A program made the position numbers and the translations under genes. From Marinobacter nanhaiticus D15-8W (GTDB lineage Bacteria > Pseudomonadota > Gammaproteobacteria > Pseudomonadales > Oleiphilaceae): 64,000 bases of DNA. The notes below the pieces were generated by a model. That model was not told the DNA's origin, did no database searches, and saw only the letters and a list, made by a program, of their open reading frames with translations. Of the stretch, positions 19,875-28,894 are shown piece by piece; within the stretch, counting starts at the first letter, position 1, and every line of letters begins with the position of its first letter. The stretch spans positions 1,240,001-1,304,000 of the forward strand of contig NZ_AP028878.1 of the NCBI RefSeq assembly GCF_036511935.1, read 5' to 3'.

Positions 19875-20066
19875 TTGTGGTGGTTGGGTATCAGTGCCAG
19901 GTCGGTAAAGGACAAATTGCCTGTTTTTCACCTTTCCTGAAGGAGGAGGGTGTCAATTATTTAATAAAAAAAGCAAAAAATGGGTACGCCAACGGTTTGA
20001 ATAGGAAAACGGACTCTAACTGTCTCTGTAGAATTTAGGGAGACTAACAAAGACGAGGTTACCGCT

Positions 20067-23000
20067 ATGAAACCGCAGCAGTCAGCAACACCCGAACTAA
20101 CCGAACGCCGGCAAGCAATCCGCGATTACTACCTGGCTGACGAGTACAAGGTGATTCGTGAGCTGATCGCTGAAGCGGGCCTGACCCAGGACGAGCGCGA
20201 CGCCATCTCCGCCCGCGCCGCCGACCTGGTTCGTGATGTTCGCGAGAACGCGAAACCCACCATCATGGAAAAATTCCTGGCGGAATACGGTCTGACGACC
20301 AAAGAAGGTGTGGCGCTGATGTGCCTTGCCGAAGCTTTGCTGCGTGTGCCTGACAACACGACGATCCACGCCCTGATCGAAGACAAGATCACCTCCGGTA
20401 ATTGGGGCGCCCATGTGGGCAAGGCCTCATCCTCCCTAATCAATTCCACCACTCTCGCGTTGCTGATGACCAGCAACCTGCTCAAGGATTCCGAGCGTCA
20501 GACGGTGGGCGAAACCTTGCGCAAGATGGTCAAGCGCATGGGCGAGCCGGTGGTGCGTACCGTCGCCGGCCAGGCGATGAAAGAGATGGGACGCCAGTTC
20601 GTACTGGGTCGCGATATCGAGGAGGCCCAGGAAAATGGCCAGCCTTACATGGAGCGCGGCTACACCTACTCCTACGACATGCTCGGCGAGGCGGCCCGCA
20701 CCGATGCGGATGCGCAGCGCTACTACGATGCCTATGCCAAGGCCATCGACAGCATCAGCAAGAACTGCAAGGGCGACGTACGCACCAACCCGGGTATATC
20801 CGTCAAGCTATCCGCGCTGCTGGCCCGGTACGAATATGGCCAGAAAGAGCGGGTGATGAACGAGCTGATGCCTCGCGCACTGGAGCTGGCCAAGAAGGCC
20901 GCCAAAGCCAACATGGGTTTCAACATCGATGCCGAGGAGGCGGATCGCCTCGACCTTTCCCTGGATGTGATCGAAGCCGTTCTTGCCGACCCCGCGTTGG
21001 CCGAGTGGGATGGTTTCGGTGTGGTGGTCCAGGCTTTCGGGAAACGGGCCTCGCAGACGCTGGACTACCTTTATGGGCTGGCCAAGTCACTGGATCGCCG
21101 CATCATGGTGCGTCTGGTGAAGGGCGCATACTGGGACGCGGAGATCAAGCGCGCGCAAGTGATGGGTTTAAGCGGTTTCCCTGTTTTCACCCGCAAAGCC
21201 TGTAGTGACGTGTCCTACCTGGCCTGTACCCGGCAGTTATTGGGGATGACCGATCGCATCTATCCCCAGTTTGCGACCCACAACGCTCACTCCGTTTCGG
21301 CAGTGCTGGAACTGGCGAAAGACGTCAGTCGCGACCGTTTCGAGTTCCAGCGCCTGCATGGCATGGGTGAATCCCTGCATGACCAGGTGATCAAGGATAG
21401 CGGCGTGCCCTGCCGCATCTATGCGCCGGTGGGCGCCCACCAGGACCTTTTGGCTTACCTGGTTCGCCGGCTCCTGGAGAATGGTGCCAACAGTTCCTTC
21501 GTGAACCAGATCGTCGACACCCGGATTACGCCGGAAGAGATTGCGAAGGATCCGATCGCCACCGTGGAGGCTATGGGGACAGAAATCTCGAGCAAAGCCA
21601 TCGTGCCGCCGCCCAAGCTGTTCGGTGATCAGCGCCGTAACTCCAAGGGTTGGGATATCACCGATCCGGTAACCATCGAGGAGATCGAAGCAGGTCGCGG
21701 CGCGTTCAAGACCCATCGCTGGAAGGGCGGCCCGATCATGGCGGTCGACTCGGTGGGCACCGAAGTTCAGGTCGTACGTAACCCGGCAGACCAGGACGAC
21801 ACCGTCGGTCATGTAACCCAGGCGTCCGAAGCGGATATCGACGCGGCTATCGTCGCGGCTCAGGCGGGTTTCAAAACCTGGTCCAGCACTCCGGCGGAAG
21901 AACGTGCCGCCTGTGTGCGCAAGGTCGGGGACCTGTTCGAGGAGCATGCTTACGAGCTGTTTGCGATCACCACCCGCGAGGCGGGCAAGTCGCTGCTGGA
22001 TGCCGTCGCCGAGATTCGCGAAGCGGTGGATTTCTCCCAGTACTATGCCAACGAGGGGCTGCGCTACAAGGATTCGGGTGAAGCGAGCGGTGTGATGGTG
22101 TGTATCTCACCGTGGAACTTCCCGCTGGCGATTTTCTCCGGCCAGATCCTGGCCAACCTGGTCGCGGGTAATGCCGTCATTGCCAAGCCGGCGGAACAGA
22201 CGTCGCTGCTGGCCTACCGTGCGGTTCAACTCATGCACGAGGCTGGCATTCCGAGAGATGCTCTCCAACTGGTGCCGGGGACCGGTGCAGCGGTTGGTGG
22301 CCCGCTAACTTCGGATTCGCGGGTTTCCGGGGTGTGCTTCACCGGCTCGACTGCCACGGCCCATCGCATCAACCAGAAGATGGCCGAGAACATGCACCCG
22401 GACGCCCCTCTGGTGGCGGAGACGGGCGGCCTGAATGCCATGATCGTCGATTCCACCGCGCTACCGGAGCAGGTGGTACGCGATGTACTGGCGTCCTCCT
22501 TCCAGAGCGCCGGTCAGCGCTGTTCTGCATTGCGCATGCTCTATGTGCAGAGCGACATTGCCGATCATCTTTTGGAAATGCTCTACGGCGCCATGGAGGA
22601 ATTGGGTATCGGTGACCCCTGGCAGCTGTCCACCGACGTGGGCCCGGTCATCGATGAAGGGGCCAAGAAGAAAATCGTCGACCATTGTGAGAATTTTGAG
22701 AAACAGGGACGACTGCTGAAGAAGGTGCCCATCCCGGAGAAGGGCCTGTTCGTCTCGCCGGTGGTGCTGAAAGTGAGCGGCATCGAGGAGATGGAAGAGG
22801 AAATCTTCGGCCCGGTGCTGCACGTCGCCACGTTTGAGGCCAAGGACATCGACAAGGTGGTGGATGCAGTGAACGCCAAAGGCTACGGCCTGACCTTCGG
22901 CATCCACAGTCGGGTGGACCGCCGGGTCGATCGAATCGCCCAGCGCATCAAGGTGGGCAACACCTACGTCAACCGTAACCAGATTGGTGCGATCGTCGGT

Positions 23001-23696
23001 TCCCAGCCGTTTGGTGGCGAAGGCCTCTCCGGCACCGGTCCCAAGGCGGGTGGCCCGCACTACGTGCGTCGCTTCATTCGCGGGCCCCTGGTTGAGAAGT
23101 CGGCACCCGCCGATGCCAAGCAAATCGATGCTAAGAAGGTGCAGAAACTGATCGGTCAACTGGATAGCCTACAGGCCCCGAAACCTGAGGCCCGGGCCGA
23201 ACTGCTGAACCCGATCTTCGGCCAGACGCCGGCCCCGCTGGATGGTCACTCCGAGGACCTGCCGGGACCAACCGGCGAACTCAACCGCCTGACGGATTAC
23301 GCCCGTGGCGTCATCCTCTGCCTGGGGCCGGATAGTGACTCAGCCCTGCAGCAAGCGGGTGTGGCCCTGTCCCAGGGCAACAAGGTGGTGGTCGTTGCGC
23401 CGGATGTCGAGAAGACCGTGACTGAGGCGGCGAAGGCTGGGCTGCCGATCGCCGGTACCGACGGCCTGATCGACCCCGAGGCCCTGGCTACCCTGACCGG
23501 CTTCGACGGTGTCGTCAGCGTCGCCGAGCGTGATTTGCTGAAACAGTACCGCCTGGCGCTGGCCAAGCGCGAAGGCGTGCTGCTGCCATTGATCACAGAA
23601 GTGACCCTGGACCAACGCTACGTGATCGAGCGCCATCTGTGCGTCGACACTACGGCTGCCGGGGGCAACGCGAGCCTTATTGCGGCATCTGAATAA
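20067..23696 (+). CDS. putA: Bifunctional proline dehydrogenase / pyrroline-5-carboxylate dehydrogenase PutA
   Basis: The 1209-residue protein has an FAD proline dehydrogenase barrel (RRIMVRLVKGAYWDAEIKRAQ near residue 350) and an NAD P5C dehydrogenase domain: SPWNFPLAIFSGQ, AETGGLNAMIVDST and catalytic Cys in SFQSAGQRCSALRM. A C-terminal ALDH-like extension ends in a conserved TTAAGGNASLIAAS tail. There is no ribbon-helix-helix at the N-terminus, so it cannot repress its own gene; it is a type B PutA. Proline is converted to glutamate, feeding the dehydrogenase encoded just upstream. A strong terminator follows. Confidence 0.95.
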   Translation: MKPQQSATPELTERRQAIRDYYLADEYKVIRELIAEAGLTQDERDAISARAADLVRDVRENAKPTIMEKFLAEYGLTTKEGVALMCLAEALLRVPDNTTIHALIEDKITSGNWGAHVGKASSSLINSTTLALLMTSNLLKDSERQTVGETLRKMVKRMGEPVVRTVAGQAMKEMGRQFVLGRDIEEAQENGQPYMERGYTYSYDMLGEAARTDADAQRYYDAYAKAIDSISKNCKGDVRTNPGISVKLSALLARYEYGQKERVMNELMPRALELAKKAAKANMGFNIDAEEADRLDLSLDVIEAVLADPALAEWDGFGVVVQAFGKRASQTLDYLYGLAKSLDRRIMVRLVKGAYWDAEIKRAQVMGLSGFPVFTRKACSDVSYLACTRQLLGMTDRIYPQFATHNAHSVSAVLELAKDVSRDRFEFQRLHGMGESLHDQVIKDSGVPCRIYAPVGAHQDLLAYLVRRLLENGANSSFVNQIVDTRITPEEIAKDPIATVEAMGTEISSKAIVPPPKLFGDQRRNSKGWDITDPVTIEEIEAGRGAFKTHRWKGGPIMAVDSVGTEVQVVRNPADQDDTVGHVTQASEADIDAAIVAAQAGFKTWSSTPAEERAACVRKVGDLFEEHAYELFAITTREAGKSLLDAVAEIREAVDFSQYYANEGLRYKDSGEASGVMVCISPWNFPLAIFSGQILANLVAGNAVIAKPAEQTSLLAYRAVQLMHEAGIPRDALQLVPGTGAAVGGPLTSDSRVSGVCFTGSTATAHRINQKMAENMHPDAPLVAETGGLNAMIVDSTALPEQVVRDVLASSFQSAGQRCSALRMLYVQSDIADHLLEMLYGAMEELGIGDPWQLSTDVGPVIDEGAKKKIVDHCENFEKQGRLLKKVPIPEKGLFVSPVVLKVSGIEEMEEEIFGPVLHVATFEAKDIDKVVDAVNAKGYGLTFGIHSRVDRRVDRIAQRIKVGNTYVNRNQIGAIVGSQPFGGEGLSGTGPKAGGPHYVRRFIRGPLVEKSAPADAKQIDAKKVQKLIGQLDSLQAPKPEARAELLNPIFGQTPAPLDGHSEDLPGPTGELNRLTDYARGVILCLGPDSDSALQQAGVALSQGNKVVVVAPDVEKTVTEAAKAGLPIAGTDGLIDPEALATLTGFDGVVSVAERDLLKQYRLALAKREGVLLPLITEVTLDQRYVIERHLCVDTTAAGGNASLIAASE

Positions 23697-23722
23697 GCTG
23701 CAGTTTGTAGTCGCTGGCAAAG

Positions 23723-23756
23723 ACCGTCCGATTGGTTTCAGTCGGACGGTTTTTTT
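23723..23756 (+). terminator. Intrinsic terminator of putA
   Basis: A 9-bp perfect stem (ACCGTCCGA/TCGGACGGT) with a 10-nt loop is followed by seven T residues, 26 bp after the putA stop. Confidence 0.9.
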
Positions 23757-23882
23757 GATAAGTGAAAAATGTAGGCCGACCGGACCTTTAGCTGATCCAA
23801 CTTCTCACACCGGAATACCTGAATCGTTCTGTCCGTTGACACAGGTCATGCGCCTATCGGTGCGCGGAGTTAAGCTGAGATC

Positions 23883-25772
23883 ATGGCTAAATTACCTCCG
23901 AAACCCGAACCCTATATTCTCTGGTACGTCCTGGCTTTCATGATTGGCCTGTTGATGATCCAGGACCTGTGGCAGGGAGAAAGAGACGTTCGGGAGATTC
24001 CATACAGCGAATTCCAGCAACTGCTGGCAGACGGCACTATCGCCAATGTCGTGGTCGGGCCGCAGCGGATTCGCGGCGAGTTCAAGTCTGACCAGGACGG
24101 GGTTACAGGCTTTACCACCGTCCCCGTACCCGCCGATGTGCGGGCGGATCTCGAGCAGGCTGGCGTCGAGTATCGTGCGGTCCAGGACCGTACGTGGCTG
24201 ACCGATATCCTTTCCTGGCTGTTGCCCACGGCATTGATCGTCGGCGTCTGGCTCTTCGTCATGCGGCGGGTGGCGAACCGGATGCAGGGCGGAGGCATGG
24301 GTGGCTTTATGCAGGTTGGCAAGAGTCGGGCCAAGGTCTACGTGGAGACGGATACCAAGGTGGGCTTCGACGATGTCGCCGGTGTCGACGAGGCCAAGGA
24401 AGAACTCCAGGAAATCATCGAATTCCTGCGTGATCCCAAGCGCTATGGGGCGTTGGGCGCGCATATGCCGAAAGGGGTGTTGCTTGTCGGACCGCCCGGG
24501 ACCGGCAAGACCCTGCTGGCACGTGCGGTGGCCGGCGAGGCAGCGGTGCCTTTCTTCTCCATATCCGGATCCGAGTTCGTCGAAATGTTCGTTGGCGTGG
24601 GTGCAGCGCGGGTGCGGGATCTGTTCGAGCAGGCCCGACAGAAGGCGCCGGCCATCATCTTCATCGATGAGCTCGATGCCCTGGGCCGGGCTCGCGGCGC
24701 CTTCAATCCCGGTGGTGGCCACGATGAGCGGGAGCAGACACTGAACCAGCTGCTGGTGGAGCTCGATGGATTCGATACCAGTGAAGGCCTGGTCCTGCTG
24801 GCGGCGACCAACCGGCCGGAGATTCTCGACCCAGCATTGCTGCGAGCTGGTCGTTTTGATCGCCAGGTGCTGGTGGACCGGCCCGACAAACGCGGGCGGG
24901 TACAGATCCTGCGCGTACATGCGAAGAAGGTGACGCTGGACCCGTCGATCGAATTGGAACAGATTGCCGCCTTAACCACGGGTTTCACGGGTGCAGATCT
25001 GGCCAACCTGGTCAATGAGGCCGCCCTTCTTGCGACCCGAAGGGCGGGCCAAACGGTGACCATGGACGACTTTACCCAGGCAATCGAGCGTATCGTCGCC
25101 GGTCTGGAAAAGAAAAACCGCATTCTCAACCAGCGCGAGCGGAACATCGTGGCCCACCACGAAATGGGCCATGCCCTGATGGCATTGATGCTGCCCGGGG
25201 TGGATCCGGTACACAAGGTCTCCATTATTCCCCGTGGCATCGGTGCACTGGGTTACACGTTACAGCGTCCGACCGAGGACCGTTTCCTGATGACCCGGGA
25301 AGAGCTGGAGAACAAGATCGCGGTGCTCCTCGGGGGCCGGGCGGCGGAGAAGTTGATCTTTGACCATCTGTCGACTGGTGCAGCGGATGACCTTGCCAAG
25401 GCGACGGACATCGCCCGTAGTATGGTGACCCGCTATGGGATGGATGAAGACCTGGGCTACGTGATCTATGGCAATGATAGGTCCGCACTCATGGGTCAAT
25501 TTGCGCCCGTTGGCGAGCGCGCTTTCAGTGAACAAAGTGCCGAGGCCATTGATGCCGCAGTGAGACGCATCATCCACGACGTATTCAGCAGGGTCTATGC
25601 CGCGCTATCGGACAATCGCGCGATCCTGGAAGAGGGCGCCGGTGAACTGCTGGCACACGAAACACTGGAGGAAGACGATCTAGAGCGATTGGCTCGGCAT
25701 CTGGCTTTGGCCTGGAACGCTGGCGCCGAAGAGGCTTCATATGGAAAAAAGGCCTTCACCGACGTTGGCTGA
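23883..25772 (+). CDS. ftsH: FtsH-family ATP-dependent zinc metalloprotease (probable second copy)
   Basis: The 629-residue protein is a complete membrane AAA protease: two membrane helices (about 13-28 and 110-127) enclose a small periplasmic domain. Walker A is GPPGTGKT at 203-210, Walker B is [11 protein letters not shown], and the SRH region is present. The zinc site is HEMGH at 426-430, with the further Asp ligand in [15 protein letters not shown]. The extreme N-terminus differs from housekeeping FtsH, and the gene is not beside rlmE, folP or glmM as the main gammaproteobacterial ftsH is. It is therefore likely a paralogue, as known in some Pseudomonas. It would degrade membrane and misfolded cytosolic proteins. 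Confidence 0.9.
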   Translation: MAKLPPKPEPYILWYVLAFMIGLLMIQDLWQGERDVREIPYSEFQQLLADGTIANVVVGPQRIRGEFKSDQDGVTGFTTVPVPADVRADLEQAGVEYRAVQDRTWLTDILSWLLPTALIVGVWLFVMRRVANRMQGGGMGGFMQVGKSRAKVYVETDTKVGFDDVAGVDEAKEELQEIIEFLRDPKRYGALGAHMPKGVLLVGPPGTGKTLLARAVAGEAAVPFFSISGSEFVEMFVGVGAARVRDLFEQARQKAPAIIFIDELDALGRARGAFNPGGGHDEREQTLNQLLVELDGFDTSEGLVLLAATNRPEILDPALLRAGRFDRQVLVDRPDKRGRVQILRVHAKKVTLDPSIELEQIAALTTGFTGADLANLVNEAALLATRRAGQTVTMDDFTQAIERIVAGLEKKNRILNQRERNIVAHHEMGHALMALMLPGVDPVHKVSIIPRGIGALGYTLQRPTEDRFLMTREELENKIAVLLGGRAAEKLIFDHLSTGAADDLAKATDIARSMVTRYGMDEDLGYVIYGNDRSALMGQFAPVGERAFSEQSAEAIDAAVRRIIHDVFSRVYAALSDNRAILEEGAGELLAHETLEEDDLERLARHLALAWNAGAEEASYGKKAFTDVG

Positions 25773-26030
25773 TCGACTCGATTCTCGTGGCCAGGACTTC
25801 TTTCAGGCTCAGCAGCCAGCCCGTTGACGATCATGGCAAGGTGGTGCGGTTCGATTTTCATGCTTCAAAACGGGTCACCAGACCCGGAATAGTGCCAGTG
25901 CCGTCCAGCGTGGACGCCTGACCTTCGGCGGGAGACGCATAATCCTGCGGGCATGATTGCTGCAACGATGTTCCCTTTGACTCCCGGCTTTGCAGGCCGG
26001 AGCGTCCTTCCATTCGTCCCGGGAGCAGCC

Positions 26031-26963
26031 ATGAAAGTCTCCGTTATTGGTCTTGGGAATGTCGGCTCCAGTCTGGCATTCGTGTTGGCTATCAGAAACT
26101 TCGTTCGCGAGTTGGTGTTGGTCGGACGTAACCGCGACTCGGTCATGGGCGATGTGCTCGACTTACGCCATGGTCAGCTTTTCGTCGATTCCCCCACCGA
26201 AGTATTCGCAGGTCGCATTGCGGACACGACCGGTTCCGACGTTATCGCGATCTGCGCATCGGTACCTACACCGAAGAACATGCGTAGCCGGCTTGAGCTG
26301 GCACAGGGCAACGTGGATTTGCTGCGCGAGCTCATGCCCGCTCTGGCCAGACATGCCCCCGAAAGCAAGATCGTCATTGTTTCCAATCCGGTGGATGTCC
26401 TGGTGCATTACGCATTGGAGTTCACCGGATTTCAGCCACACCAGATTCTGGGGACGGGAACGTTGGTGGACTCCTCCCGTTTTCGTCAGTTGCTCGCCGA
26501 GGAGCTTCGTATCCATATGGAAGATATCCGTGCCTACATTCTCGGAGAGCATGGCGACAGTCAGTTCCCTGCCATGAGTTGTGCCGATGCGGGTGGTGAG
26601 CCTCTCGATCCCACGCCAGCCCGCTACGCCCTGTTTGAACGGGCGTCCCGGGCCGGCTTTGAAGTACTGAAGTATAAGGGATGCACCAACTACGCCATTG
26701 CCTTGGCCGCTGCGGAAATCATCCAGTGCATTGCATTGGACGCCAAACACACGATGCCGGTCAGTTTGCGGGTCGACGGCTTTCTCGGTGTAAGGGATGT
26801 TTGCCTTAGCTTGCCAGCCGTCATTGGCGGCAATGGCATTGAGCGCGTGCTGCATCCGCGGTTGAGTGAAGGTGAGAGCAGGGCGTTTCTGCATAGCGCA
26901 GAAATCGTGCGCCATGCCATTGATTCCGTTGAGTCGCCTGGAGCGAAGGTATCGGTAGGTTAA
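26031..26963 (+). CDS. Lactate/malate dehydrogenase-family NAD oxidoreductase
   Basis: The 310-residue protein starts at ATG 26031 (GGGAG upstream; the frame is also open from 25953). It has the Rossmann motif VIGLGNVGSSLA, the catalytic Asp/Arg in VDSSRFRQ and the active-site His174 in LGEHGDSQF. This sequence set places it in the L-lactate/L-malate family. The substrate loop (SVPTPKNMRSRLEL, about residues 82-95) does not carry the usual Gln (lactate) or Arg (malate) in the standard context and seems one residue longer, so the 2-oxoacid substrate cannot be assigned. It is monocistronic, with a hairpin after the stop. Confidence 0.8.
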   Translation: MKVSVIGLGNVGSSLAFVLAIRNFVRELVLVGRNRDSVMGDVLDLRHGQLFVDSPTEVFAGRIADTTGSDVIAICASVPTPKNMRSRLELAQGNVDLLRELMPALARHAPESKIVIVSNPVDVLVHYALEFTGFQPHQILGTGTLVDSSRFRQLLAEELRIHMEDIRAYILGEHGDSQFPAMSCADAGGEPLDPTPARYALFERASRAGFEVLKYKGCTNYAIALAAAEIIQCIALDAKHTMPVSLRVDGFLGVRDVCLSLPAVIGGNGIERVLHPRLSEGESRAFLHSAEIVRHAIDSVESPGAKVSVG

Positions 26964-26987
26964 AGCGTACGTGGGCTACCAGGCTCG

Positions 26988-27021
26988 GCCCCGGATCGTT
27001 TTATTGAGCGTTTGCCGGGGC
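26988..27021. terminator. GC-rich inverted repeat between convergent genes
   Basis: A 7-bp stem (GCCCCGG/CCGGGGC) encloses a 20-nt T-containing loop. It lies between the convergent dehydrogenase and transglycosylase genes and could serve as a weak bidirectional terminator. Confidence 0.4.
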
Positions 27022-27022
27022 A

Positions 27023-27721
27023 CTAGCGGGATGCATAGCGATCGCGGAGGATGCCCACCCGTTCCACATAGGCCTTGGTTTCCGCGTAGGGCGGGATACC
27101 GCCGTAGCGACTGACCGCTCCGGGGCCGGCGTTGTAGGCTGCGGTTGCCAGGCGAATATCGCCGTTGAATTGTTTGAGCATCTTGGCCAGGTAATTCACG
27201 CCGCCACGGATGTTCTGGGCGGCAACCATGGCATTCTTCACGCCCAGTTCCTCAGCGGTAGCGGGCATCAACTGCATCAGGCCCTGTGCGCCTTTGGGTG
27301 AGAGCGCCTGGGCGTTGAACGCCGATTCGGCGTGGATGACAGCCCGTACCAGCGCCGCATCAACACCGAACTCCTGGGCGGCCGTGCTGATTTCGGTGCG
27401 ATAGGGTTTGAAGAACAGCGGAGTGTTATGCCAGTCGACCTTGGAGTTGGGGTCGCAGGCATAACAGTAGAAATGGATGACGTCGACTTCGGTATTCTCT
27501 GGACGAACCTGACTGAACGCCACGACGCCGTTTTCGTCGCGATAACGGTATACGGTCTCGTTCTTGGTAGACGCACGCTTCGGGCTGGCACTCTTGACGT
27601 TCGTGAATTCCACCGTGCCATCGGCGTGCATGATGCGCTTGACGCCGTCGGCCCAAAGGAAACCCGACGCCGTTAGCAGCAAGGCAGCCAGCGTTGAAGT
27701 CAGGATCGTTCTTCTATTCAT
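27023..27721 (-). CDS. Lytic transglycosylase (SLT family) with DUF4124-like N-terminus
   Basis: The 232-residue exported protein has a Sec signal peptide (residues 1-24). A short DUF4124-like segment (MHADGTVEFTNVKSAS) follows, then a CYAC pair and a C-terminal SLT domain. The catalytic Glu132 lies in AVIHAESAFN, followed by SPKGAQGLMQLMPATA and ATAAYNAGPGAV. It would cleave peptidoglycan glycan strands in the periplasm, forming 1,6-anhydro ends. It appears to be a single gene convergent with the dehydrogenase. Confidence 0.9.
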   Translation of the reverse strand: MNRRTILTSTLAALLLTASGFLWADGVKRIMHADGTVEFTNVKSASPKRASTKNETVYRYRDENGVVAFSQVRPENTEVDVIHFYCYACDPNSKVDWHNTPLFFKPYRTEISTAAQEFGVDAALVRAVIHAESAFNAQALSPKGAQGLMQLMPATAEELGVKNAMVAAQNIRGGVNYLAKMLKQFNGDIRLATAAYNAGPGAVSRYGGIPPYAETKAYVERVGILRDRYASR

Positions 27722-27839
27722 TCTTCGAAATCAGACAGCGCTATCCGTGTTCTATGCTTGTCGATCCAGCATAGCCTAGATCTGCAATCATAAGCCTTTG
27801 ACTGGGAGAAGAAATCAACGCTTTGTTGGAATAGTGTTA

Positions 27840-27861
27840 CGCCGTGAAGCGAGTCACGGCG
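27840..27861 (-). terminator. Hairpin downstream of the nitroreductase gene
   Basis: An 8-bp perfect stem (CGCCGTGA/TCACGGCG) with a 6-nt loop lies 16 bp beyond the minus-strand nitroreductase stop. No long T-run follows. Confidence 0.5.
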
Positions 27862-27876
27862 TGATGCTGGCGAGAG

Positions 27877-28614
27877 CTACTTCATCTCGAAGCCTTTGCC
27901 CAACAGGAACTCGCGCATGTGTGGTCGTAATTTGGAGGTGAACAGCGGTTTGAGCTGTTCCGACCAGGTGGTGTCCTTGGTGCCGCCGGTGCGGGCCGCG
28001 TAGTAGGTGCGCATGGTGTTGTCGAATTCGGCCACGAGGGACTGATCCTGGTGGTCCAGGTAATAGTCTTCCTTGAGGATGGCGGCCAGCGGCAGCCGCG
28101 GTTTGACCTCCGGGTTCTGGTCCGGATAGCCGAGGCACATGCCGAACACCGGGTAGACGTGCTCCGGCAGCCGGAGGATCTCGCTGACTTGCGCCGGATC
28201 ATTGCGGATGCCGCCGATGTAGCACAGTCCAACGCCCTCGGATTCGGCGGCGACGGCGATGTTCTGCGCCATGAGGGCCGTGTCGATACTGGCGACCAGC
28301 AGTTGCTCGGTCATACCGCGGATCACTTCTGCACCGGCCCGCTCTGCCGCTTCGGTGGAGCGCTTCATGTCGGCGCAGAACACCAGGAAGTCGGAGCTGT
28401 CCACCACATAAGCCTGACCACCGGCAAGTTCGGCGAGCTTCCTGCGGTTCTCAGGATTGACCACGTGAATGATGGAATAGGCCTGCACATGGTTCGAGGT
28501 GGCAGCGCTCTGGCCAGCACGAATAAACGTCTCGAAGGCCTCGCGGGGGATTTTCTGATCGGTGAACTTACGAATGGAACGATGGGACTGCAGGCGTTCG
28601 ATGGTTGGATTCAT
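27877..28614 (-). CDS. NfsA-like NADPH nitroreductase / flavin reductase
   Basis: The start at ATG 28614 (MNPTIERLQSHRSIRKF) fits the family; an open extension to 28653 is unlikely to be used. The 245-residue protein shows the FMN-binding HRSIRKF segment and the AATSNHVQAYSII region. GLCYIGGIRNDP and GMCLGYPDQNPEVKPRLP match the NfsA/FRP group. Such enzymes reduce nitroaromatics and quinones by two-electron transfer in the cytoplasm. It stands alone on the minus strand, and the MITE-like element lies 60 bp upstream of its start. Confidence 0.88.
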   Translation of the reverse strand: MNPTIERLQSHRSIRKFTDQKIPREAFETFIRAGQSAATSNHVQAYSIIHVVNPENRRKLAELAGGQAYVVDSSDFLVFCADMKRSTEAAERAGAEVIRGMTEQLLVASIDTALMAQNIAVAAESEGVGLCYIGGIRNDPAQVSEILRLPEHVYPVFGMCLGYPDQNPEVKPRLPLAAILKEDYYLDHQDQSLVAEFDNTMRTYYAARTGGTKDTTWSEQLKPLFTSKLRPHMREFLLGKGFEMK

Positions 28615-28674
28615 GGCTCTCACTACGTTCGATTGGTTGGCATATTCCGGCATGCATCTCGCTTCGCCAGGAAC

Positions 28675-28853
28675 TTAAGGCGCCTCTGAATAACACCGGA
28701 TCGCTCTGGTGGCCCGTAGGCGTGCTCTGAAGGCTGCATCCGCGGCGTTATGGCTCCTGGCAAGGGCTACGGCCGTTCCCTGCGAGCCAGGCCTTGCGGC
28801 TACAGCCTTCAGATCACGCAGAGGCGATTCGGAGTTATTCAGAGGCTCCTTAA
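28675..28853. repeat. MITE-like element with terminal inverted repeats
   Basis: Positions 28679-28698 and 28834-28849 carry matching inverted termini (core GCCTCTGAATAAC / GTTATTCAGAGGC). The match extends to about 20 bp with one or two mismatches. Both ends abut TTAA (28675-28678 and 28850-28853), which fits a 4-bp target duplication. Inside, CTGAAGGCTG and CAGCCTTCAG form a second nested inverted repeat, so the 179 bp could fold into one long hairpin. There is no transposase, so it would be non-autonomous. It lies between the nitroreductase and GAF-EAL genes. Confidence 0.65.
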
Positions 28854-28894
28854 CCATAGCGATGTGAAGGCAAAAGACAATCGGTCGGAATGAC

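Noticed and set aside
20402..21205. A 267-residue plus-strand frame inside putA
   Set aside because: The PutA frame is fully conserved here; the alternative frame is Arg/Gly/Gln-rich with no domain.
25595..25861. A minus-strand frame starting MKIEPHHLAMIVNG
   Set aside because: The first 14 residues look protein-like, but the frame then runs antisense through the end of ftsH, and a better continuation would need a frameshift. Support is too weak to call a gene or a broken gene.
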